Assembly: GCA_033026295.1 (NCBI GenBank)
Contig: CM065173.1
Coordinates: 2,232,001-2,296,000 of the forward strand
From: Channa striata
Lineage: Eukaryota; Chordata; Actinopteri; Anabantiformes; Channidae
DNA: 64,000 bases
Direction: 5' to 3'
In this document: one piece after another, positions 1 through 11,900 of the stretch
Numbering within the stretch: position 1 is the first letter of the stretch
Layout: each line of letters opens with the position of its first letter
Notes under the pieces: generated by a model
The model's input: the letters and a program-made list of their open reading frames with translations, nothing else
Database searches by the model: none
Told to the model about the DNA's origin: nothing
Translations under genes and position numbers: made by a program

Positions 1-625
1 TGAACTGCAGATAAAAATGCTCGCGTCTAACAATGATTCAAAACTAGATAAGGACTCCATAAAAATTCTATGCAATTCCAATTTTAGCCACACACATACT
101 TCTACTTCACCTGTTAAAGTGCCTGAGCCACCAGGAGAAAATAGAGGTAGTCGTACACTAACTGCAGAGCCGACCAGTGGATTGTCCCGATATTTTTTGA
201 ATTTTAAAAAGTGGCGATTAGGAGTAATGTCATCTGAGCTGTACTCATTTACTTTAACTTTAGGTTTAAAAAACGGAAACTCTTCAGTGACTGGCACATG
301 ATGTTTATTAAGACTCAACATTGGACTTACTGGTTTTAACATTGGACTTGACTTGAGACCAGTTTTTGTTGACTACGGGACTCTGTAGTATTGACTTGAG
401 ACTTATGACTTGCGAAACAGTAACTTTGTCCCAGCTCTGGTATTGACTGGGAAATGTTAAAAAAAATGTTAACTATGTCGTGTGGATGTTAGGAAAACTG
501 GGGCTGTTCACATAGATCTGAATGTGCTTCTCTTCTGACAGATTTTCGTTTTCATGGAGTCAGGCCGAATGCTTCATACTCACTTGGTCATTCAGAGAGA
601 GCATGAATACACAGGAATTACTCAC
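1..625. other. pcca intron 18, no recognised feature
   Basis: No pcca exon with matching phase is visible left of 626, so the remaining C-terminal exons should lie beyond the window. An open frame of 94 codons at 17-301 on the plus strand has no recognised domain and is treated as chance. Confidence 0.5.
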
Positions 626-3600
626 AGTGTAAACATTTCCTGATTTGGTGACGTCTGCAGTGTACCGTCCGTCTCCCAGCTCCACACACAGCTCCCAGTG
701 GCTACACTCCACAGGGGCGGAGGACACTCTGCAAGACACACACAGTTAGATCATAAAAAGAACAAAGCATCAGACTCGCTTTTTAATGTAGGAGCCATTT
801 GTTTACCGACCTACAGGTGACATTCTGAATTTACTTGGCTGTGTGATCGTGGAACCACAAAGTGCGCCATCCGCAAGTCCAGGGGAAACGTTAATCATCA
901 CAGAACTAGGGTAGCAGTGCACTACTTAGTCACTTGTAAAGTGACTGACCAACACCTGATAACAGTCAACACCTGGTGACACACGGAGATCTGCACACTG
1001 CAGCATTTCACTCCCACGAGACAGTGAAACTGTGTATATGGGAATGTTTTGGGGTTTTTGTGCTGTCTGCTTCCCGTGTCGCTCGTGTCCTGTGTCATTA
1101 AATTCAATTTTCAATTCAACTTTGTATATAAAGCGCCAATTTACAACAAGGTCATCTCAAGGCACTTTACTCAATAAAGTCATAAATAAAACCCAACAAA
1201 TCCCCCTTGAGCAGCTATAGGCAACAATGGAGAGAAAAAAACTCTCATTAACGGATGAAACCTCCAGCAGAACCAGGCTCGGGGTGGGCGGACATCTGCC
1301 TTGACCATTTGGGGTGAGTGGAAAGTGGAGATATATATATGTGTGTGTGTGTGTGTGTGTAATCTACGGACACGGACAATCATGGCTGTTTGTTTTACCA
1401 GCTTAGAAATATTGTGTTTGTTGACATTTATGAAGTTAATGATAATCAGGTCAATTTCACGACAAACTTCTGCAGAATACCAGAAAACTCTGGCTGGGCC
1501 TCAGAAGCTAGAGACATCTATTTACCATCTAAAATGGTAAACCATCTCATTACCTTTTGTCACAACTGGGTGATTCTCGACATCCTCACCTCAGGTTGCC
1601 CAGAACCTTCTGTGATCGAAGCTGAGCAGTGATGTAGAGTGCTGCAACGGAGCCTAACAGCTCCCTGCGCCTGTCTACTTCCAGCTGATGGCCCTTAAAG
1701 CCATCCGGGTAAACCTCGGGCAGAAAGTTCGTGCTTATGTCACCAGAGATAAACCGAGGGTGGGTGATTATTTCCCTCAGGAGGGGAATGTTGTGGGTCA
1801 CACCTAAGGAGAAGATTATCAAACTCCATTCCAAAAAGAAAAACAAGCTAATAAATCAAAAAGGACTCAGCTGAAATTCACTAAGAAAATCTGGTTGTGC
1901 ACCTCTGATGACGTAATTATCCAATGCGTCCTCCATCCTGGCAAGGGCTTCAGCTCGTGTAGCGCCATAAGTGACCAACTATAAACAGAACCAGACTCAC
2001 TATTGGAATGGCAGCAATGTGCGATATACTGAGAAACATCAGACATCAGGTTTGACCTACCTTAGAGATCATAGGATCATAATAAATGCTGATGTCGCTG
2101 CCCTCCTGGATGCCACTGTCCACACGCACCTGACAGAGTGGGGAGGGGAAAAGAAACGGTTTTAGGACTGAGTGGACACGTGTGGCAAGAAAACAAATAG
2201 CTAATGTATTGCCTCTGTTTAAACTTACATTGCTGAGGTTTTGTGGCTCTTGGTATTGGGAAAGCCGTCCAATGGAGGGAAGACCAAAAGACTTGTAAGG
2301 ATCCTAACAGACAGATGGACAAAGGAAAAATACCAAAACCTTTTTTATAGTTAAGTTGGCAAGGTCAGAACCAGATGTCACAATCATGTGGGATGAGTGA
2401 GGCAAAGCACAACCTCCTCTAATCAGTTTCCTGAAGTAAAGCCTAAACTACGTTTGGACCCGTCTGACTTGTTGGCCAGTTAGAGGCTTCAGTACAAAAC
2501 AGGACAACAGCTTTCACTTGTCCCTTCAGGGGTCACCACAGCGGCGTTTTCTGTACGTTCATCTGACATGAGTCGTTTAAGCCGTATGATCTACCTACCG
2601 ATCTACCGGTTGCTGGGTGGGGCTGGATCCCAAGCCAGTGCTCTGCCCATTGAGCCCAACAAAAAAACATGGTTTTGTGTCTGAATAACTAAAATGTGCC
2701 AACACTGGTTAGGGTATAGTCCACCTTAAGTTAATTCTTTTAAGGGTTCAAGGGGGGTTGGATCCTTTTTGGTTTTCCTGAGAAAACCTAATCCATCATA
2801 CCCTTAGATTCAAGTCTCAACACTGAACGTGAACAAAGGCGTTTCAGATACAAGCCATATACAGTACCACTGTACAAAGTGCACACACACACACACACCT
2901 CAGCGTAGACACGACTCTCAATGGCCCAGCCATTTATTGGGATATCTTCCTGATTGTGCTGCAATCGGTAACCCTTTGCAACCCTAATCATCTGCTCCAC
3001 CAGGTCCAGGCCTGTGATGCACTCTGTAATGGGATGTTCCACCTGGAATCAAATGTTAAACAGAGGATATACAGGTATATAAGTAGATGCTTTATTGTCA
3101 CAGATGAATAATGACCAATGATGGCTGAAGCTGGCCAAGTCAAACTGCTGCACTGGTGAAAAGTCTGAGATGGGGTTCGGGTCGCTGTTAGCATCAAGCT
3201 TAAAAGCTACAACTATGAATTAAGACATCTGGAGTGTGAAGTCACGCCGGGAGCTTTGTAGCACCAAACAGTCACTCACAGCAGTCCTTTAATATGAGCT
3301 ACTTCAGGGCTCACTGTGCTGCTGGCCCCCCTCTGTCCACTTCTTTCTGATCTAAGCTTCACTTCAACTATAAACTTAACACTTCATTTTTCAGGTGATC
3401 CGGACCAGCAGTGTCATTAACATACAATACCAGTCCTGCAGCTTATTTTTCCTCCAACGTTTGGAACTGCCGTTCTGTCATGTGTCTTTGTGTTGATTAT
3501 CTGTTTTTGGTTGATGTTTGTGTCTTTTTGGTATTTGTAGTTTATGTTTTTATTTGGTTTTGTAGATTTCTTATATTATACACTTGAAATTTGGATAAAT

Positions 3601-5876
3601 AAGCCTGTTGAAGAAGATTATGTGAGAATATACACAGCTCTGAAAATGTACATAAAGAGAACATTGGTCTACACAGACCTGTAGCCGTGTGTTCATCTCC
3701 AGGAAATAGAAGTTCTTCTTAGAATCCACCAGGAACTCCACAGTGCCAGCAGAGGAATACTGCACTGCCTTGGCCAGCTGGACTGCCTGCTCCCCCATGG
3801 CCCGCCGTGTCATTGGGTCCAGAAAGGTACTAGAGAGTCAAACCACCAGATGATCAAAATTCTCCCATTTATGCTTTGGTAAATTGCTTTTGAATACACA
3901 CTAAAAATCGACTGTCTGCTGACTACTGCACAGCTGGCTCAGCTGTTCTACTCTATGAGGTACTACTACCAAGATTATAAATACTTTAGTTTGAGCACAG
4001 GATACAGTCTTTTTCCAAACTCATTTCACCAGTAAGAAATCTGGTGAGACACCTGAGGAAGTTAATTAAGCATTTTCAGGCATTTCGTACATGGTCCTCT
4101 CTACATATACACATTATACAGTAAAAGAACAAAAACCTGGTATAGGGTGAATTTTATACACACGCTTTTCTATTAAACATAATGTGCTCTAAAGATGACA
4201 CATCTGAAATCCAAATAGTTCAGTTGTGCCCAAATGTGATTTATTTATTTTTAGAAAAACACTTTTCTACAGACCAACGATCTTCTGGCTTAAGATAATG
4301 GACTTATACTAGGTCTCTATACTAGTTCTGTTAGATCTTAGTGCTGCATTTGACACCATTGATCACAAAATATTATTACAGAGACTGGAACATGTAATTG
4401 GGATTAAAGGAACTGCACTAGGTTGGTTTAAATCTTATCTATCTGATAGATTCCAATTTGCTGATGTTAATGATGAATCTTCCACATACACAAAAGTTAG
4501 TTTTGGAGTTCCATAAGGCTCTGTGTTAGGACCAATACTCTTTACTCTACATACTGCAAGTCTAATAGGCAACATTATCAGAAAACATTTGCAAAATTTC
4601 CATTGCTAAGCTTATGACTTAGATGATTGAGTTTAAGTAAGCTGGAGGTGTAGTTTAAGTAAGCTGGAGGTGTAGAGTTGACCACTCTGTAGGCAAGAGA
4701 CCGAGCTTTGAATCTAATCCTCGCAGCCACAGGAAGCCAGTGGAGAGATCTAAAGAGTGGTGTGACGTGGGTCCTTTTTGGCTGGTTAAATATTTACATT
4801 TAGTCATTTAGCAGACGCTTTTATCCAAAGCGACTTACAGAGTAATTTGGTACATACATACACAGTGGTGATGGCTGCCATGCAGGATGCTCATCACCAC
4901 TGGGAGCAACTGGGGGTTCGGTGTCTTGCCCAAGGACAACAGGTTTAGTTTGTTGTGTCAGGTGCTGTAGACTGCATTTACCGTGTTAACTAATTGCAGA
5001 TGTCGTATTCTTAGAAGATATTCAAACCGACAGGTGGCCCGCACAGGTATATTGTAAGTGTGGGAAATATTGGCATGCAGTTCATCTTAAAGTCTCACAC
5101 ATATGAACTTAAAAACATTGGGTACTTGATTATTTTCAAATTTCATAGAGAAACTCTGACAAGTGCTGCAAAGGGTAGAGCTCAGTTTGTTTTAACACTG
5201 ACTACATGAAGAGTGGCACTGATTTCAAACAGCAATCAGAGTTTCTTACTAACCTGGGAGCTTCTTCCACCACCTTCTGGTTCCTCCTCTGTATAGAGCA
5301 CTCCCTCTCGTTCAGCCACAAAGCATTACCATGTTTATCAGCCAGCACCTGCAAGAAGGTAAAAGCTTCTTTATGTGATTTGTTATCTTTTGATTATTTT
5401 TTTATTACATAGCCAAACCTCAAAATGTTCATAATGGTCCATTATTTTCTTTGACCTTCACACAAATCAAGTGTTATCAGACTAGATATCCTGATTACAG
5501 TCCCTGAAGAATACCAAATATTTCCCAAAAATGCGAGTTTACTCTCAAAATGTGTGAACATCAGATGACATGCACGTGTCTTATACCTGTATCTCTATGT
5601 GTCTGGGGTTGTCTATGTACTTCTCAATGAGCAGCCTGTCGTCTCCAAAGCTCGATACTGCCTCCTGGGACGAGAACCGGAAACCTTCCCTGTTAACACA
5701 GACACACACACACCAGTTAGAAAAGGTGAACATAAAAGTGTCAATATTTTCACGAGTTTGTACGAGTAGTAGAAGGTAAAATACAAATAAGATCTAATAA
5801 TTGCAGTCAAGAAACCTAGCAGATATTTTGAGGTAGGAGTGGACAGTGATAGTGCAGTGGAGGTTTTGTGGGTCAT

Positions 5877-5908
<32 letters not shown>

Positions 5909-8900
5909 AAGTCACGACTAGCTATACCAGCTGTAGTCATTGTAGCTGTAGGTGTGCAGCATAAATGCATTTAGTTGAAGCTAATAAAGCAGCAACAGAA
6001 TAGTTTTAAAAAGAGTGGAAGTGTTTAAGGAAAGTTATTAAGGAAAATAATATGACAATTGCACAATTATAAACATAACTGGTGAGGAAAAGTTCTGATC
6101 AATATTTTAAGGCATTACAAAAAAAAATAAAATCACACATAAGCAGGACCAATTCTTGGATAGTATTTGCAATAGAGAATATTGAGTAGAATCGGAGAAT
6201 CTATATTTTAATGCACTAAAATAGTACATGTGGTAAATGATAGGGAACAACTTTGTAGCTTTCAGTTTAAGCTGCAGTGTCTGAGTGTTGTGCAGTTTTA
6301 TTTCATGAAGTTGTGTACTGTGACATAGAACCACAACACCTCGTCTCCTCGTCATTCCAAGCAATCCTCATTCCTTTCCCTCCTCCCCCTGCAGATGCCT
6401 TGATCATCACTGGGTAGCCTAGAAACAGCATGAACACAAACCAACAGCACAATTTTTTGTTGTTGCTTTTTGTAAAAAAATCTAATTACCTTTCTGGACT
6501 CCTCCTCCCCTCTAAAATTTAAAAGCAGATGCCTTGATCATCACTAGGCATGAGGATGTTCTGTGCGCTGTTTTACCGGCATTACGGTAGCCATAAGTGT
6601 TTATTCAACAGAACAATGAACACAAACCAACAGCAAAACAAAAAGTTTTTTATTAATCTTCCTCCTGTTGTTGCTTTTAAAAACTGAACACCAAACCAAT
6701 TATAAGACTGTTGAAGCGCAACTGCGCAACTCATTCTCCCGTGCACTGAAACCACAAATCAGAGCCACTGTCACACTCGATTTCCTGTGCAACAAAATTA
6801 AAAGCATCTTTTCTTCTGATTATGAGGGGGTTAAAAATATGACAAAAATAAAACTAATCTCAGCCATCTTAGTCCCATGTTGGAAAAAGAGGGACTAAAA
6901 TACAGTGTGCATTGATTATGACAAAAACTAACCTCAGCCACTTTGACAAAATACAGTGAAATTTCTTTACCTTCCCATCAACGACTAATAGTTTGACAAC
7001 AGTAACATTAGATTAGAATTAGAATGTACAGTTATGAATGAATGGTAAATGATCTGCACTTATATAGCGCTTTTCTACCTGTTGGTACTCAAAGCGCTTT
7101 ACACTGCTTCTTATCTACCCATTCACACTCACAATCATGCACACATTCATACACCGGTGGGGGAGCTATGCAGCTGGCTGACGCTCACCGGGAGCAGCTA
7201 AGTGGGGTTCAGTGTCTTGCTCAAGGACACGGGGATCGAACCAAGAACTGTAGGATTGGTGGACGACCACGCTACCAACTGCGCCACAGTCACACAGATT
7301 GACCACTTTTACTAGTCAACGTATTTTTTCGAGTCTCTGTATTACGGGTCTTTCTCCTTTATTCTTTATAATTTCTCATACATGTTTTCACCTTTGGAAG
7401 CGTGTGAACAAATAGATTAGACTTCTAAATTTAGTAAGAGAACTAAACTAGAGAAGAACATTATTTTTTCAAGACAGTTTTCTACAATTATGGGCTACTA
7501 CTGAGACCCAATATATGGTTGATTGACTGTTGCATTTTCCCAATCATTCAAACACCGATATGCGATACAGAAATACAGAATATTACCTCAACTTAAATTA
7601 TAATTAGATGTAGACATTTGGCCACAACTGTACCTAGGACATCATAAATAATCCTTATAATCACTAAACAAATCCTCTTGGTTAGAGAAACAATAAAGAT
7701 GGCGAATATTTCTGCAGTAAAGGAACTAGCGTGTTTCTGCTGTCACGTGTGTATAGAAGTGATCACCTACCAATGTCTCGTGCAATCTTCACAGCTTCCT
7801 CCGCAGTCTGTCACACAAAGAGGACTTATAGTTACTGATGATAAACCAAAGCACATTTTTCACAGATTGTATGCAGTAATCTTTTCTTCAGCTGCAGTTT
7901 ACCTCTATGTATTTAAAATTGTATTTTTGCAGTTACTGAAGCTGAAAACATTGTGAATAGCTGTTACCAGGATGCAATAAATTCAGAGTGCAGCATTTGC
8001 CTGAATCACTCTGTCTGTGAACATCTCTGCCGTAGGACAATGATTAGGACACTGAATGGATTAGGTGGGACACCATGACTTTTCTTGCATGGGTCTGTCT
8101 CGTTCACTGCAGAGGAGACAGTTGTAGATGCTTTCCACAGAGAAGCGCAATGAGTCAGATGTGTGCTGTGTGAGTGTGAGACTTTGCCAGAAGGGCGACT
8201 CGGTCCTCAACATAAACATTTTCTCTCTTTTACAACTGAAACATAATGTAAAAAGTCACAGCTCAAATCTCCTTTCTGTGAATCTTTGTCAACTTAGTGT
8301 TAAATGGCTTCATTTATGCCCCTTGACAGCACTGACCATTCACTGTACCTTTGCCAGAAAACGTCACATTTGAAAACCAAACTGAACGAATCTGACATTT
8401 TTTATATATGCAAGATGAACTAAGTTAATTGAACAACTAGTAGACAGAGTGTCATTGTCAGATTTTTGTTAAGTCTCAGGTAAATCTGATTTGTCAAGGG
8501 CTAAATGGATTGGTTCACAGTGGTGTGCAAAAAAAACAAAGAACAAAGCCTTGAACTTAGAGGCCCACCCCCAAATTAACTGGCATGCAGTGACTGTGTG
8601 TTTCTTGAAACAATCTTGTGGGCTGTGAATGGGTTGAACACCGTCTCCATACCTTGACGACACCATCGAAACCAGGGATAGTGTTGACCTTAGCAGCCTT
8701 GGCAATTAGCTTGCTCTCAATTTTATCCCCCATTGCCTGGATAGCATTGGTGTCTGGGCCAATGAAAGTTACACCCTCTGCTGCCTAGCAACAAAACAAC
8801 ATTTATACAGTCAATACCACTTTCATTTTGTTTAATATTAATAATTTACCTACAGGTACCATCATTTCGTCTTACATGTATAACTAACTCCAAAAACTTG

Positions 8901-11900
8901 AGATGTGTAAAACATAAATAAAACGAATTTGAATATAATGGCAGCAACATATCTCAAACAAGTTGAAAGACAGGCAACAAAAGGCTAAAAAAGTAACTGC
9001 TATAAATCAAAAACAAATGGAGGAACATTTGACAACTAATTAGGTTAATTGGCAACAGTTCAGTAACATGACTGAGTATAAAAGAGGTGTAAAGATGGGC
9101 AGAGGTTCACCAATCTGCAACAAACAGTTATGGTAAATTTTCAGACAAATGTTACTCAATGTAAAACTGCAAAGACTTTGAATAGCCCACCATCTACTGT
9201 ATAAAATATCATAGAAACAAAAGAAAACTTTAGGTCGTCAGGCAGCACAGCATTAAAAACAGGGATGACTCAACTGGACATCACTGCATGGGCTCAGGAA
9301 CCCTTCCATAATCAGTTCAACTGTCACTGAACTCAGTTTGGCGTGCAATCCATAAATGGAAGTTAAAGTTGAAGCCATACGTAATCACAATTCAGAAAAG
9401 CTTCCATGCTTTCTGGGCCAAAGTTCATTTTACATGATCTGAGGCAGATTGGGAAACTGTTATGATCCGATGAATCAAAATTTGAAATTCTTTTTGGAAG
9501 GCGGACAAAAGCCTGAATCTCTGATGGTACGAGGGTGAATTAGTGCCTATAGTGTGGGCAGCTCACACATTGGAAAGGCACCATCAATACTCCCATCCAA
9601 ACAATGTCTCTTTCATAGCAAGATAATGCTAAACCACATACAGCATCCATCACATCTTCAAACTTTTTTGACATGTGCTGCTGCCATAGAATTCAAATTG
9701 AGCAATTTTTTCATTAATTGGTAAATTGTCTCAGTTTCAACATCTGATATGTTGTTCATATTCGATTGTAAATAAAATATACGCTGATGTTGCAAATCAT
9801 TTCATTGTGTTTTAATTACATTTTACACATCCTCCTAACCTTTTTGGATTCGGGGTTATACCTCATCAAGTGCTTCATGCATGGTTTTGCTGATGTCGCT
9901 TCTGAATAACAATTCTACATGTGAACATACTCTTAGCCAGACAGAATAAGCCTGGCTTCATAGTAGAAGTTACGCAGGAGGCTAAATAATAACATATTCC
10001 TGTTATTGGGACTAAACATCGCAAATAGGTCATTTCAATTGAACAGCAACAAGGTATTTCTTTCCTAAAAAGAAAATAAATGTATAAACTAGTACGTGTA
10101 ACTAATTAAGTTCATTACTCACCAGCCGCTTTGCAAACTCTTTGTTTTCAGAGAGAAACCCATATCCAGGGTGAACCTTCACGGAATAAAATTAAAAGTT
10201 CATTCAATTATGTGCAAACAAGGATATGACTCTACAAATGAAATGAAGAGAAATATATATGAGACAATTAGGACTTCAACAGATAGATGAACAGTGTTCT
10301 GACCCCTGAGAGACATTTTAATGTACAATAAAAAAAAGCCTCCTGGCACATGAGTGTAGTGACATGCAGCCATGGTTTACTACTAAAAGGATAATCTAAT
10401 CCAGGATAACTTTAGGGGTACTGGTGCAATGTGATGCCATCCAATGCGGTGAATTCGAGTTTTTAAGTTAAAATTGTCAGAAAGTTTATTCTACTATGTG
10501 TTTATTATTGAAGTCAAAGTGGGTAGTGGAGTTGTACAGGGGTGCGTTGGAAAAGGAGGTAGATCTAATATTCTGAGCACCTTATTATTTTAAATATAGT
10601 GGTCCAAACATATTATGCCAGATCGATGTATACTGTATGTTGTCTTGATGAGCATCAGCGCATGCCATTTGCCACAGTCACAGCAGCTTCATTATTTAGA
10701 TTTATAGAAATGCTTACAGCTTGTGCTCCAGTTGAACAGATGGCATCCATGATGGCATCCATGTTGAGGTAGCTCTTACTGGTGGGGGCAGGACCAACGC
10801 ACACTGCCTCATCAGCCATCTTTACGTGAACCTAGATTGGCCACAGAACATAGAATTGTTAAATCCAGACCGACTAAATCAATAACAACCACAGCTGTAC
10901 AAAGTGACATACACACTTGGCACTCACTAAACACCCGAACACAGCGTTACGCACCTGAACTATATTCCACTTCCTACTGTACAGACTGAGGTTACTTTTC
11001 ATCTACTTCATGCAATACTAAGCTGATAGTCTTTTCTTTATGCTGCACCTGCTAAGCAGGGTCTCATACACAGGTGAAAGTTTGATGAAGCCCATAAGTG
11101 ATGCTACTGTGAAATCAGAATTGCAGCGACGAACTTAAAGTATACCAAGTGGCAGCTCTAGTAAGGTTTATAGAAGGAGTTTCTGTTGCAGGACAGCCAA
11201 CTGTTTTAAGAACACAAACAGTCCGACTAAACTCTCTGGTACTTGTAAAGATCTTGTAAAACCTGTTTCCAAACATTTCCTAAAATTCAACTCAACATTT
11301 CTGGACTAGATGATCACAGCTGGCAACTCACAGCACTGGAGTCTACATCACTGTGAACAGCTACAGTCCGGATGCCCATCTTCTTACACGTCTTGATCAC
11401 CTATTGGTAAAAGACACAACGTTAATGCTGAAGCTTTACTCTACGGCTGGTGTTAATTTCAGTACTGTGATTTGTTTTGATTGTTGGTGTTAAGTGGACA
11501 TGTACTATTAACAGAATCATCAGGTATGTTATTAGCAGATTATTTTCCAGTGTTCAAAGTCTGCTCTATGGGGATTTGTGCTCCATGTGTTTTCCAATTA
11601 TCTTACCCTGCAAGCAATCTCTCCTCTGTTAGCAATGAGGATTTTATCAAAGGTCTGTGGAAGAAAACAGCAGAAATGTTACCACCGTTTGTCAACAACG
11701 AAGACACTTACACAACTATACAACTATAGCTGACAATGCTAATTTGTTTGCACCACTAAATCCAAAGCATGCCATTTTTTCACCGTCCTTAATTGTGTCA
11801 CATTACATCTTGCCTTACAACTGTCATATTTTGACCTTTATTTCAGTGTCAGCACGTGATTGTCACAGTCAAAAAGGAAGAATAAGAAGACAGCTACACA

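Noticed and set aside
17..301. 94-codon frame at the left edge
   Set aside because: It is antisense within a pcca intron and has no recognised homology.
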